From assembly GCF_018873765.1 (NCBI RefSeq), contig NC_057924.1, positions 6,076,001-6,140,000 on the forward strand: DNA of 64,000 nt. Direction: 5' to 3'. Within the stretch, counting starts at the first letter, position 1. Every line of letters begins with the position of its first letter. Positions 12,401 to 24,064 of the stretch are shown here, piece by piece. The position numbers and the translations under genes were made by a program. Source of the stretch: Telopea speciosissima. Lineage: Eukaryota > Streptophyta > Magnoliopsida > Proteales > Proteaceae. Below the pieces are notes generated by a model. That model was given only the letters and a program-made list of their open reading frames with translations. It did not search any database and was not told where the DNA came from.

Positions 12401-15400
12401 AGATTTGTTTTTGTGATGCTTGGGGGACAAACAATTACATGTGTAATGTGCCCACACGCTAGACAAATATTTAAGAAATTTCACTTGTCTGCATTCCAGG
12501 TTCAAATCTCCGCCAAATAATAGATGATAGTGCTGCTGAAGTTGATTCCACTTCATCAGATTTTTGGGTGATGGTGGCAGCTTTAAAGGTGGGTGACTTC
12601 TGTAGCTAATGAGCAAACAAAAATCCACATGGTATGATAGTGCTGACTATACTATATATAATAGGTTCCTTCTGTGTTACATTTCATTTCATGATTTTGC
12701 CTTATATGGTTGTTTCAGACGGGGTTTTTTCGAACTGGTCTTAAATTTGATAACAAGACTGGGATCCAAAAACATATTTTATGTATGGTGCAATTCAGCA
12801 ATTTTTGACTGGATGGGATCTCTTCCACATTATATTCTCGAAAAGCATATTATTCTTAATTTTGTTCTGTATTTGTTTGCTTCCTTGTCTTCCTTTCAGG
12901 GATGCTCTTTCCTATTTGATGGAAGCAATTATTCTGGCAATTAAGCAGAAGCTATCCATTTCCTTTAATTTTGGTATCTTGTCTATTAAGAATGTCCTTA
13001 CTATCTATTCTTTTTCTATTGATTAACATCCATTATTTGCATTTAATATGGTTTATGTAACTGCTGTCATAATGGTGTTAGACCTAGGATACCTTTTTGT
13101 ACTGTTTTAACATTGATTCTCTATAACCATACTTTTATCTTGGTTTTAAAAGGCGGATTGTCGAACCGGGTTAGGCACTTAGGCCAGAACAGCCCTATAT
13201 TTCACTTTCTGCTTGATTAGACATTGTGGATATTTTTTATTTATTTTTGTTCCTTTTGATGGATTAATGGAGGGAGAAGAATGCATGATATAACTAGAGG
13301 CTTGGATGTGAACAGCACCTCAACCCACAACCAATCAAACTGTAACTTCACAAATTGAGGTTCCATAGACAATTTGGAATGGTTATGCATTCTAAACTAA
13401 TCTAACCCGGTTTACAAACTTAGACATTTTTTTTTTTTGGGGGGGGGGGGGGGTGGGGGTGATGTTTAGTTCTCTTTGGAAACAGCCTCTCCTACGAAGC
13501 AGGGGGGTAAGGGTGCATACATTTGCCCCTCCCAGGCTCTGCAGTAGCGGGAGCCTCTTGCACTGGGACGCTCTTTTTGGTGATGTTTAATTGTCTATTT
13601 TAAAATATCAAACTTCTGTAATAATACTTTGAATACAATGGTTTTTTTTAAATGCTAGAACTATTACAATACCAAATTATGGTTAACATTTTTGTTGTAT
13701 TAAATTTTAATGATTTAAATTAATTGTGAACATGTATTTGATTGTAGGAGACTGAAAAAATTATGACCCGATACCATTCCTCTGTGTTATATTTGAGAAA
13801 TGATCTAATTCAACACTTACTTCATACTGCAGGAATTCATTGCAAATGAAGGTGATGGGGAGGCACCTCTTGAGGGATCAATACCAGATATGACATCTTT
13901 AACAGAGTAATTGGATTTCTATACAGTGTCTCTCCAAATCATTGAGAGGGTTGCCGCTTTCTTTTCATGTGATAGTAAGACTTTCCATCAATTGTCTTGC
14001 AGATATTATGTAAATTTGCAAAAGATCTACCAGGCTAAAGCCGAGGCAGACTTTCATGCTATTGAGCAACACGTGAGGAATATTTTAAAGAGAATCAGGA
14101 GGGATACAGATGCCATTTCAAAGACAATCATAAAAAGCTTCTGTAAAAATGCAAGAAAGCTCACAGTAAGTCCTGTGATCTGTGAGAACTAGTCTCTAAT
14201 TATTCAAGAATTAAATTGATAAAAAATTGCAGTTTGCTTGCTTTAATTTTTTCGGTTATATTAGGATTTGAAACATCCTTGGTGCAACGGTTAGGTTGCT
14301 CCATTGTGACCAAGTGGTCACGGGTTGAGTCTGGAAACAGCCTCTCTGTGAAAGCAGGGGTAAGGCTGTGTACATTATGACCCTCCCCAGACCCTGCAGT
14401 GGCGGGAGCCTCGTGCACTGGGTACGCCCTTTATGTTAGGATTCAAAACTAACTACATGAACACTAACTGCAAAGATGTTGTTAGAACAGTCTCAGGTAA
14501 TCTCCCTAGGAGGGGCCAATTAAATTTTTGGTATTTCCATGGCTCACACAATTCTGATTGAATATCTGAGGCACTGGGCCTCTCACTGGACCTTTCCCTT
14601 CTCAATAACTCTTCGCCTAAGATATACCAATATGCATCATTATTCCTAATGTAAGACTGTACTGAAGGTAACAGTCCTTAAATAATCTTCAAACTCCAAT
14701 AAACTCAGGTGAGTAACTCAGGCTTAGATAGAAGGAAATAAGCAATCAAGTCTGAGAATAAAGCTTTGAACAGGAAGATAAATTTATATACTCACACTCT
14801 CACAGTAGGTTTTCACAGTAGAAGCAGCAGCAATTAGAAGGACTCAGATTAAGAAGACTGGAGTAGAGAATCCTTAGTTGTCAAAGGGGAATTAAAGGAG
14901 AAGCAGCAGCAGGTCATTACAGGGGCACAAACCTGGTTTGAGTGAGGGGTTGCAGGAACAACAACAAGAACAGGAGATAGGGGTCACAATAGGGATCGAG
15001 TGTTCTTCTCTAAGGGTAGAACAAAGTCCCAAAACCCTGCAGAAAATGGATCCCAGAATAGGAATCCACAGAGGATCGAGCTCCGCAGAAAAGACCAGGT
15101 TCAGCAAGGATTCGAGTGGTCCTGCTTGGGAGCAGATCTTCAGCATCACAAATATGGAGTCTTGTTGCACAGTGGCAGGGTCCAGCAGCAGACAAACTCG
15201 ATGGACTAATGGTCTTCAAGCAGCAACAGCAGAGAACCAAAAAAGACAGAGAAGGAAGAGAGCTCGAGGTAGAGGTGGGTGGGGGTTGGGCTTTCTCAGC
15301 TCTGGGTCTCTCACCCACAGCTATCTCAGCCGTTGAACAGGGATTTCCCTCCCATGGGCGAGTGCTGCAATTGCCTCAAAATTTCTTGCATTATTTCATT

Positions 15401-18400
15401 GTGAATCTCTTACAAGAGGCTGCCTATTTAATGACTTAGGTTAGCTTACAAAAATAGAAAGTAGAAAATAACTGCTACTAAAATTTAACAACTAATGACA
15501 ACAGCAACTAACTGAAAATAGAAACTAACTGAAATTAGAAACTATTAAAGGCTTTATAATCCAGCCACATGCAAGGATAATCAAATTAGTTACTAATAAA
15601 TTTAAAAACTAAGTAACTAGGATTTGACTGGTCAAAGACCACCATCCTTGTCAAAATCGTGGGGCAGTATCTTGAGTCTTCTAGAAGGACTACTGGGCTG
15701 GCTCGAGCTGGTCCAGTTCTGGTGATGCAGATTTATCATCAAACTGGGCTTCTTTTATTAGGAATAAGTCTAGGGTTGGGTTATATACATGTTGGGCCTT
15801 TGATCCCATGGGTTTTCTATGTAATAGGCCACTTTTATGGGCCTAAAATATGGGTAATTAGGTTGTATACGGGATTAGATGTTTTAGTCTTCTACTTAGT
15901 TTTATTTTCATGTTTTTAATGTTTTAAATTGAACCAGAGTGATTTTAGTAGTTTTTTCTTTTAATTGTTTAGTTGGGCTGGATTAGGACTCTATTTTGAG
16001 TTTATTTTAGTTTCCTAGTCAGTTTAAGTTACCTAATAGGTTAAGGATTGAGTTAGGCATTTCCTTTTTAGTGTAGGAGTCTAATTTTGAGTCTTTTGTA
16101 TAAGGTTGTATGGGGGCAAAGTATTGGATACGAATTTGATTAATAAAAATGCTTTTGCTTGCTGCCATAGCAGCTGCTCTGCTCTGTTGAGTGTTGCCTT
16201 GTGAGTCATATCAAGGTGAAGGGATTGGTGGATCTCCAGTTGACTCCTTGCGTCTTATAGACCGGGAGGATCTGTTATAAGGAATGGTGGATCTCCAATC
16301 GACTCCTTGAATCTTGTAGATCAGGAGGACCTTTTTATTGTCTTCAAGCTACTGCCATTGAAGATCTGCAACTCCAAGTAAATATTCAGCATTATTAACG
16401 ATCCCCCCTTTCTTTTCCTAATCCTCTAAACCCACCCCCTTCGATCCCCATTGCCAATACTCAATCCTTATTACCTTCCTCATCCACTATTAAAACCATA
16501 GGTCCATTAGAACCCTAAAACCGGCAACTATTCTTCTTCCCTTCTAGAAAGTCGCATGCTAGTTGATTTTCGTGAGAATTCTGCCCAGCCAAATCTAACC
16601 GTTAGAACCTGCTAAATTTTGATCGAATCTTCCTCTAATCCTAGCAGAGACTCGATCCAAATTTCAGAACCATCAACCCAGCCGATTGTCTGAAATTACA
16701 CATTTACCCCTCTCTCCTATCTCTACTAGGAAACCTCCATAACTCCAGATTTAACCATCTGATTTAGCTGTAATTTTCAGCATATATTCCCCTCCACCCT
16801 ACCCACACTCGACCAAAATATTTAGGATTACATCATCTGGTCCATTAGAAGCTTACAGATCCTGGTTGTGTTGGCTCCTAGTGGATCTCCTATCTATCTA
16901 GGATTACATTATCTGGTCCATTAGAAGCTGGTTCGATGGACCTGATGTTTGGTTCTTTTTTTTCTTCCTTTGGTAATGCTGGCCAGTCATGGGATCTATA
17001 TCAATTCCCCATTTTTGTTTGCCTTTTCTTTTTTATATCAATTTGCTTTCATGGGGTTGGGGTGGGGCACCGACTCCCTAATCTAGATTAGAACAGCATC
17101 TAGGTATTACCAAACACTAGTAAGAAAATGAAAAACATGTTCTCATTTAAGGTCAAGTTGAATTTTTTCTGCCATTCAACAATCTAGTTTTGATATCCTA
17201 GATCCTTAGACAATTTTTTTATTTTCACCTTTATACATATAATGCATTTCTTTCTATCCTATGCATGTGTAGAATGAACTTGTTTTTCCTCCTTTAGGAC
17301 AAAATCTATTGTGTCCTAACTAGTATGTATAGCTGCATCTATGAACCACATCTAGGCATTACCAAGCACCAAAAAGAACTTGTTTCAATCAAAGCTTGAA
17401 CTTGAGTTGTATCTGCTATTAAATTCATCAGAGTCTTGTTTTAATGTTGTGGCTCCAGTGACAATTTTATGTCTGGCAACAGATTATTTGATTTCCCCTT
17501 CATACATGCATATGCATTTTTTTCTTTGGATCCCTTGCATTCTCAATTTTACGTGTCTCCTGAATAAAATCAAGTTCAGAGAATAAATTGAACAAAGTTG
17601 CCTCCCCACTTCTTTTTAGTTTTACATTCTTTAAATGAATGAGATTCACTACTTGTGCAGGTATGTAGATACCGCCTAGTTGAGACCGAGTTTAATTCAC
17701 CTATTCTACCAGAGTTACAAAAGTATTTGACAGATGAAGATTACAGGTGAACTGATGTTTGCAGATGTACTTCACATTGCCTCATTCTCTTGATTATTAG
17801 TATGAAGATCCTTTGGTTGCTTTTAACTTATATGACACATGATATTTTGGGGGTGGGTCCCATCTGTGGAGAAAGGTTTTCTGGATGAAATACCTAGACT
17901 CATTTGCTTGGTGATAACTTCTATATTAGTCACTTGGGGATGATCACACTGATCTAGCCTGTCTTTGAAGTACAGGATCCTTTGGATTGCCATGTGATTG
18001 TTTCCTGCTCACATCTCCTGTATGATTCACCTTGCATTGGATTTTTTTTTTTTTGTGTTTGACACCAGATGTTCAATTTTTATATTAAAAAATGCCTAAT
18101 TAGACTCTCAAGGTGTTCAAAGCAAGACCTTGTATCCTCCATTTCTCCTTTGGGATGACCTTTCTGCAGTTAACAGAAATCTGATTGTATGCCCAGAAGA
18201 TAAGGCTTTCTTTCATGATGCTGTAGAAGTCTGTTCTGCTGGATCCATTAAAGTAGGGGTGGTGTGGCACTGTGGCCTACGTGAGATATTTTAGCCAGCC
18301 AAAAGTCACCTTGTGGAAGATTCTGTTGGTCATTTAAATCTCAGGAGAGAGACTTTGAAGAGCTCTAACTTAAACGACACTAACTAAAACGATAGATTTA

Positions 18401-21400
18401 GAACTTACTGATCTAATTCTACATGAAAGATATTCTAACATACAGTAATAGTTGACTTAGAGATGAAGGCTTTGAAGCTTGACTGGGGGACATTCCCTAT
18501 ATACATCCTTTCACGTATGAAATATCAGGTTGGGAGTTTAAAATTTAGACAGTTAGTCCAAGTTCCTGTACATCAGTCCCTCCAGGCCCATTTTACTCTG
18601 TCAAAACTCAAACTGCTTGTTGTAAAAAATAGGCAGTTTTTGAGCTCTCCTAACAGAGTAAAAAATAGGGAAAATTACTTGGACACCCCCTGTACTATGG
18701 CCATTTTGCTTACGATTACCAACGTTTGAAACAATTACTTGACACCCCCCGAAACCTGACGGTGTTAGTCTGCAGTTAGTGGTTGAATGGAAAAGTCCAT
18801 TTTACCCTTATCACATATTCAACCTTCTTCTTCCTGCAACCCCACCGCCCCTACCCCCTACTGCATTGACTGTTCAAACAATTACTTGACACTCTAATCG
18901 GTTTCAGAAAAAATCTTCTTTTCTTAAACAAATTTTAAATCAATATAACCCAAAACCCCAAACCCTTAATCGATTTTTTTTTCTTCTTTTTTAAGAACCT
19001 CTTCTCTCTTCTTCCCACGGTTAGCCATTGGTGCAAGAAACCGAAAATCTCTTCCTCGTTACAGATTGATTTTTGGCTCATCCATCAAGAAAGAGAATTC
19101 CTGAAACAAAATAAGGGAGAAGAGACAAAAGGGTTCGAACGAAAATGCCGATTAATGGATGAGAATAGGAAATTGCAACAATTTGAGATTTGTGGGAGAA
19201 TTACCTGATGAAGGGAGAAGAGAACATCTTGAATGGCAACAGTTCTTCAATGGCTTTAGGAAGAGAAAGCCCTGTTTCAGATCTGCTCGAAATCAGTGAG
19301 AGATTCGATTGGAATAATGAGGACAAGGTTGGTTGGAGCAAAATCGATTTTGCACTTCTTGGGACTTCGAAGGGTGGTCGAATACTGAGGAATGGAGATT
19401 CTAGAAGTGAAAAAGAGAAGAAATTTAAGGTTTCTTAGATTGAAGGTATGGGTTCGTTGAAGAAGGATTTGGGACAGAAAAGAGAGGTAAAGAGAGGTTT
19501 TATGAGTGATGATGGTTCAAGGGTTTCAAAGAATGAAGAAGTGGGTGGTTCATGGAACAGAGATTTGGGGGTTATGGGTAAAGAGTTTAGGGTCTCAAAT
19601 AGTGAGAACTTGGGTTTTAAGGTGCATATTAAGGTGGGTTATTTGAATAAAGGATTAAGGTTTCTGTGGCTGCAGAACAGGGTTTTCAAACTGAGAATGA
19701 TGCTAGGGTGAGAAGGGAAGAGAGGAGGAAGAGACAGACATTGAAGAGAGGTCTGCAAGTGCCCGAGCTTAGAGTAGAAAATGGAGGGAACAACAGGGAC
19801 AGAGAAAGAGCTAATGATGTTGAAGACCTCATGAAATCTAGCTTTTTCACCGACCTCAGCGAGTTGTTGAGGGGTGTCGGCTCCATTTCATGCTTAATCT
19901 TCGAGGATACCCTAATGTTCTTGAAACAGCAGCCATGGCTGCCGGGTTTTTTTTTTTTTTTTTTGTTGCAAGAAGAAGAGGAGGAAGAGGGGGTAAATCT
20001 GTCACTTCAGTACCCTTTAAGGGTAGTTTAGGCATTACAAAAAAAATAACCGATGACATCATCACTAAACTAACGGACATGACCTACTTGAAAGAAAAGG
20101 TAAAATGCAGGGGGTGTTCAAGTAAATGTTTGAAAAAGGGGGGATAATAAGAAAACGGGCAATAGTCTAGGGGGTGTCCAAGTAATTTTCTCTAAAAAAT
20201 ATGGGCTGCCTGTTATTGCCTACGCAGGTTCGTATAGACCTGATTACATCTGTGGTGCATCATGAACTTGAAGCAATTGGGAGAGGGTTGTTCCTATACT
20301 TCTCTTCAGTTTTATGTATTAATGGCACCCTATAGATGAGTTTTGTGATTATTCAGTAGACCTCAATATCGATGATAAAGAGATACATGGGCTCTATCGT
20401 AAGTAAAGAAGGTGATATAGAGGATGATGTTTCCCAAAGAATTAAGATAAGATGGATGAGATGGAGAGGTGCAACCGGTGTACTGTGTGATCTGCGTATT
20501 CCTTCAAAACTCAAAAAGGAAAATTTTATAGGACTGCCATATGACTGGCTATGATGTATGGTGTGGAAGGTTGGCAGTTAAGAAGCAGTAGGTAGATAAA
20601 ATAAGCTTGGCGGAGACGAGGATGTTGAGATGGATGTGTGGCAAGACTAGGAAGGATAAAGTAAGGAATGATCATATTAGAGCTGAGTTGGGAGTAGCCC
20701 CTATACATGAGAAGCTAAGAGAGAGTTGTTTGAGGTGTCATGGTCATGTTCAACGGAGGCCTTGGGATGCACCAGTTTGGAGGAGTGATTTGATTCAGAT
20801 TAAAGGATCTAAAAGAGCTAGGGGCATGCCTAAATGACCCTAGGAGAAGTAGTGAGGAAAGACATGCATAGATTGGGGCTTGTCTCAAGTATGGCCTCGA
20901 ATAGAGCTGATTGGAGGACAATGATCCATGTAGCTGACCCCATTTAGTTGGGATATTCCTGAGTTTTTGTCGATATTGTTGTGCTCTTTCCTTTTACTAG
21001 TATGTTTAAGTGTTTTATGTCTTGGTAAGGATCATTTTAACCGACCCCATTCAGTTGGGATAAGGCTTTGTTGTTGTTTTATTAAGCACTCATCTTTCTT
21101 GTTTCTTTTGCTCAGCAATTATTTCTTTGGTGGAAGTTGTTCCTCTTTGAAGTGTTAATGACATAGAAACCAGATATTCAGAAGGTAATCTGCAATATTT
21201 GGATTAAAAATCTGTTTGTGGAGGTTGGATCCTTGATAGTCGCTTGTTTGATAAACTTAATAACAGCTTAAGCAGTGGCACTTAATCTTTTTTTATTTTA
21301 TTTTTATTTTTTCATATTTTTGTCTCTTCCACTGATTTTGATAGATATACATCACGTGTTATAATCTACGCCCTTCGTTGGTTGTGGCAGCATAGCTGTT

Positions 21401-21956
21401 GGGTTGTACATTCTGCTTCGTGCTGCTGACCGGTTTGCAACCAATTACAACAGGTTTCCTGGAATGTTTGACGGGTAACAGAGAGCACCATACCAGACAC
21501 ATTATTTAGTTTCTCTCTCTCTCTTCAGGAAATTAAATATTATGCTTAGGAGTGAGTACTAGATTCATTACTCAAGTGTTAACTGCTAAATCCATTACTT
21601 AATTGGTCTATGCAGAGAAATCGATGAGGACATATCTCGGTTGAAGACTATTGCTGTTGGCATACTAAGTGACTTGGGTTGCAATGGATCAACATTGACA
21701 GAGGACCTAATCAATGAGATGTGCCGATTTGGTGCTGCAGAGCTTCATGCAGTCGCTGCCTTCATAGGGGGAATTGCATCACAGGAGGCTATTAAGGTTT
21801 GGCTTGTCTCTTAAAATATACATTCACTCTTATGCTTTGTGGCTGATATGTTATATTGTATGCTCTCTGCAGCTCATTACAAAGCAATTCGTGCCAATGT
21901 CCGGGACTTTCATCTTTAATGGAATTGATCACAAGTCTCAATTGCTGTTCTTGTAG
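6442..21956 (+). CDS. AXR1: AXR1/AXL: NEDD8-activating enzyme E1 regulatory subunit (14 exons)
   Basis: Coding exons: 6442-6479, 7376-7548, 7640-7803, 9039-9149, 9814-9893, 10009-10159, 10243-10336, 12500-12588, 13833-13906, 14003-14165, 17661-17746, 21391-21474, 21616-21796, 21873-21956. All introns are GT-AG; the sum is 1572 nt, 523 residues (Arabidopsis AXR1 is about 540). The protein starts [20 protein letters not shown], the usual start of AXR1/APPBP1 proteins, followed by the ThiF/MoeB Rossmann segment around residues 28-57 (LLNCGPTG, then [11 protein letters not shown]). AXR1 pairs with ECR1 to activate the ubiquitin-like protein NEDD8/RUB for cullin modification, which SCF-TIR1 auxin signalling needs. 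The catalytic cysteine belongs to ECR1. The C-terminus ([13 protein letters not shown]) is conserved. Introns 3, 7, 8, 10 and 11 hold transposons, but no exon is broken. An AXR1-like (AXL) assignment cannot be excluded. Confidence 0.96.
7103..7129. repeat. Oligo-C/oligo-A tract in AXR1 intron 1
   Basis: A run of C directly followed by a run of A. The same C-then-A arrangement, or its complement, recurs at 10531-10561, 13429-13460, 26441-26461 and 28052-28073. The rest of intron 1 (6480-7375) shows nothing else I can name. Confidence 0.6.
7804..9038 (+). other. AXR1 intron 3 (1.2 kb), no feature recognised
   Basis: AT-rich intron with pyrimidine-rich stretches and no domain-bearing frame. The following intron 4 (9150-9813, 664 bp) is similarly plain. 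Confidence 0.6.
10337..12499 (+). other. AXR1 intron 7 (2.2 kb)
   Basis: A long intron. It contains a poly(T)-poly(G) tract at about 10531-10561 and a hAT-type MITE at 11555-11732; the rest is unremarkable AT-rich sequence. Confidence 0.7.
11555..11732. mobile_element. hAT-type MITE in AXR1 intron 7
   Basis: The ends are CATAGTTGTCA and TGACGATTATG, imperfect inverted repeats. They are flanked by an exact 8-bp direct repeat GTTCCAGC at 11547-11554 and 11733-11740, the duplication length of hAT elements. The interior contains GGGCGTGCCTTGATGCG and its rough complement CTTGGGCGCCTTGAC. It belongs to the same family as the copy at 29694-29792. Confidence 0.75.
13475..13578 (+). mobile_element. 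5'-truncated Au-type SINE in AXR1 intron 8
   Basis: It contains TGGAAACAGCCTCTC, then GGGTAAGG, then GGCTCTGCAGTAGCGGGAGC and TTGCACTGGGACGC, the body and 3' end of the plant Au SINE family. Imperfect direct repeats GGTGATGTTTAGTT and GGTGATGTTTAATT flank it (about 13459-13474 and 13579-13594). The tRNA-like 5' part is missing. Confidence 0.7.
14275..14435 (+). mobile_element. Near full-length Au-type SINE in AXR1 intron 10
   Basis: The tRNA-like head GGTGCAACGGTTAGGTTGCT and a box-B-like GGGTTGAGTCT are followed by the conserved Au body (GAAAGCAGGGGTAAGGCTG, GACCCTCCCCAGACC) and the 3' end GTGCACTGGGTACGCCC. It is flanked by TTAGGATTTGAAAC (14261-14274) and TTAGGATTCAAAAC (14436-14449), 12 of 14 identical. 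Confidence 0.85.
14480..15652 (-). mobile_element. Probable solo LTR or LTR fragment
   Basis: Read on the minus strand, the block runs from TGACAAGGATGGTGGTC to CTGTTCTAACA. It contains a promoter-like stretch (ATTAAATAGGCAGCCTCTTG), then a polypyrimidine/CTG-rich leader, the layout of an LTR with U3, R and U5. Open frames within 14892-15439 are low-complexity (Q/E- and R/K-rich) and look like chance frames. I found no clean 5-bp duplication, so the call is tentative. Confidence 0.4.
15724..16900 (+). mobile_element. LTR-retrotransposon-derived sequence
   Basis: It starts TGATGCAGATTTATC and continues with AAACTGGGCTTC. A related 'TGATGCAGGAAGCCC' start occurs on the minus strand at 34803. 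Two near-repeats 'GGTGGATCTCCA(G/A)T(T/C)GACTCCTTG' lie at about 16228 and 16285. No gag or pol frame remains. Limits are uncertain. Confidence 0.35.
18668..20192. mobile_element. Long-TIR Mutator-like element (possible Pack-MULE) in AXR1 intron 11
   Basis: The left end begins GGGAAAATTACTTGGACACC and the right end, reverse-complemented, begins GAGAAAATTACTTGGACACC. Similarity extends in patches for over 100 bp, including the 'ACTTGA(A/C)ACCCCC' blocks. It is flanked by an exact 9-bp duplication TAAAAAATA at 18659-18667 and 20193-20201. The interior (about 19020-19950) is G/A-rich with overlapping open frames at 19190-19438, 19448-19711 and 19666-20031. None resembles a MuDR transposase; they look like captured host exonic sequence, but I do not recognise the source. 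Confidence 0.8.
20360..21080 (+). mobile_element. Non-LTR retrotransposon 3' remnant (RTE-like LINE)
   Basis: Frames at 20372-20554 and 20607-20837 encode pieces of the C-terminal reverse-transcriptase tail common in plant RTE-type elements: '[19 protein letters not shown]', then '[20 protein letters not shown]' and '[20 protein letters not shown]'. Frames are broken between them. Downstream, 'CCATTTAGTTGGGATA' and 'CCATTCAGTTGGGATAAGGC' end in TTG repeats (TTGTTGTTG), the usual RTE-type 3' tail. It is not functional. Confidence 0.75.
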
Positions 21957-22626
21957 TTGTTTATGAGATCGGAATAATTGCCTCAAAAGTAACTGGTACG
22001 TCCTGATCTCTCTGGAAGAAGTCATAATTTTTCTTGCTGAAAGAAGGATAAGTTTCTGGTTCTCTTTATGAATTCTTCCCAGGGCTTATTATTATTTAAG
22101 TACTGGATTTCCTCACTTTTATGATATATTGTGGTCACCCTTTCTCTGGTAAATATGGCTTTTGTACTTTGTGTTCAAATTTTTGGTTATGGAGTCTCAG
22201 AGTCGGCCTCAGCTTTCGGGTTTTGTATGAAGCATGGCTATATCAGATTGCCCTGGGAAGGGGCGGGAGAGCAAAATTGAATGGGTGAGACAAAAGTAAT
22301 TTTCCTGGATTTTACCATGTTTGGTGTTTTGAGGAAATCAATGAAGCACTTGAAGTGGATTTTCTATTTTCCACCAAAGATGTATTAGATATTACAGTAT
22401 CTCAGTTCGTTGAGGCCCCTCCCCCCCCCCCCCCCTCTGTTTTCTTTTCTTCCTGTAAGAGGTTTTACAATCTAAATACAAGATTTTCTTTGGTGAGGGA
22501 CAACGTATCATAATTTGCAGTTGACAAAAGCTGTGACGAAAAGATGAGTTGGTATTTTAGGAGAAAGTTTTCCTGCTCCATGGAAAAGGAAGCACCATGA
22601 ATCTGCCACCATTATTACTCTTCCTT

Positions 22627-23049
22627 GGGAAAATTACATGATTCGCTACTTTTGGGTTTTCATTTACAAAACTGCCCACCCTATGTTTGAGTTAACAAAA
22701 ATAGACAAAAACAAGTTAAGGTTTACAAAACTGGACAAAATAGTTTCTCTCCCTCCCATACTTTTTTAGACATTTTTGCCCATGTCATTGCCTTTTCATC
22801 GAGGCATCTTCAGTTCCTTGCAACCCTACCCTTGTCCCAGCCAACGTCATTCTCTGCTATCCCAAGTAATAGAGGAAAAAAAACAAAAGAGATTTTTTCA
22901 GAGGGAAACTGCCGAGGAAGGAAGGAGAGTCACTGTTTTGTCTAGTTTTTTTAAACTAAACTTGTTTTTGTCTATTTTTGTTAACTCAAACATAGGGTGG
23001 ATAGTTTTGTAAATGAAAACCCAAAAGTAGCTAATCATGTAATTTTCCT
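22627..23049. mobile_element. MULE-type MITE with about 90-bp terminal inverted repeats
   Basis: The left end reads GGGAAAATTACATGATTCGC, then CTACTTTTGGGTTTTCATTT; the right end is its reverse complement (AAATGAAAACCCAAAAGTAG, CTAATCATGTAATTTTCC). Target duplications are CTCTTCCTT (22618-22626) and CTCTTTCTT (23050-23058), 8 of 9. The interior is about 250 bp without coding content. It starts about 670 bp after the AXR1 stop. Confidence 0.8.
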
Positions 23050-23598
23050 CTCTTTCTTTATAGGACAAATGTCCAAAATACCCCTCATTATTACACTTAT
23101 TTTCATTGCGCCGTTATGACTCACGATGAAAGAATGCCGCCTCCACCCATGGTGTAGGTGAACTGCCTCCAGTATTTTAGCAGTTCAACATGTTGATCAA
23201 TGGACCAAACGTTAACTTTTAACCACTAAAAAAAAATTACACCGAAACGTTTTCTCGGGCAGTGAAGTCAGGCCCGGCATTTCTCTCTTAATGAGAAAAT
23301 AGCCGCTCTCGATGCTTGTTTCTGGTGCTTAAGAATAGTCGATCTAGATGCTTGTTCCTGTTGCAATGTTGAATAAAACAAGCCATTGCTGCATTCATGA
23401 CCAAGAAATAGAGGTTTTAAAACTTGGAATCGTCGTGTCTACAATCAGTTTCATTGAATCCAATTTAAATGATCCCGGCATTGGTTAGTGCAGATTGATT
23501 ACGATTCAAATTGGCTAATTCCAAACCATGTATGAAACTGTGATAGTCTGGTAAGATAAAATTCTGAGTTGGAGTAACAATTACTGTAGTTTAATTTT

Positions 23599-23767
23599 GG
23601 GAAAAAGATTTATGTCTGGGAGTGTGGCCTACACTAGCACTCCCATGAATCTATCTTTCTCTTCCCTATGTGAAAAGACACCTCTGCCACCTTGTTTTAA
23701 GGAAGAGAGAGATAGCCTTATGGGAGTGTTGGCATAAGCCACACTCCCGTACAGAAAACTGCTTCCC
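23599..23767. mobile_element. Fold-back MULE-type MITE with exact 9-bp duplication
   Basis: Arms of about 65 bp: GGGAAAAAGATTTATG, then CTGGGAGTGTGGCCTACACT and ATCTTTCTCTTCC, pair with the reverse complement ending CACACTCCCGTACAGAAAAC then TGCTTCCC. It is flanked by TTTAATTTT at 23590-23598 and 23768-23776. The sequence at about 59045-59215 matches one half of this element. Confidence 0.85.
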
Positions 23768-24013
23768 TTTAATTTTTATCCTCAAATTTCCTTTAATTCA
23801 GTCCCTAAATTTACATGACTTGTGCTATATAAAATGTCTCATTTTTACCCATTATATCCTTGACGATACACCTTGTATTATCTCATCTAATCTAAACTGG
23901 TGATTTGGCGACCGTTCGATAAGTCATATTTGGTGGCTTCTTTGAATCGTAAAGCAGCTACTTTCTCTTCGTCTTTTCAATGGTTCTTGTTGTGCTCCTA
24001 TTAATCTTACTTC

Positions 24014-24064
24014 AGCTTTTAAACCTTATCACCACCCAAAAAAAAAAAAAAGCTTTTAAACCTT
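24014..24064 (+). mobile_element. Micro-insertion: ATCACCACCC plus poly(A), with 14-bp target duplication
   Basis: AGCTTTTAAACCTT occurs at 24014-24027 and again at 24051-24064. Between them lie only ATCACCACCC and 13 A residues. This is the signature of target-primed reverse transcription that copied little more than the 3' end of an RNA. Confidence 0.7.

Larger units (their letters stand above)
14166..17660 (+). other. AXR1 intron 10 (3.5 kb) filled by retroelements
   Basis: It contains a SINE (14275-14435), an LTR-like block (about 14480-15652) and further LTR-retrotransposon-like sequence (about 15724-16900). The last 700 bp before the acceptor at 17660 is plain AT-rich intron. Confidence 0.65.
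17747..21390 (+). other. AXR1 intron 11 (3.6 kb)
   Basis: The largest AXR1 intron. It holds a 1.5-kb MULE (18668-20192) and a LINE 3' fragment (about 20360-21080). Splice sites at both ends are intact, and the exons on each side join in frame. Confidence 0.8.

Noticed and set aside
14275..14350. tRNA gene
   Set aside because: The tRNA-like head belongs to an Au SINE: it continues into the conserved SINE body and is flanked by target duplications.
14938..15439. Overlapping long frames on both strands (up to 132 codons)
   Set aside because: Low-complexity Q/E/R-rich or C/S/L-rich translations within an LTR-like block; no domain, and both strands are equally open.
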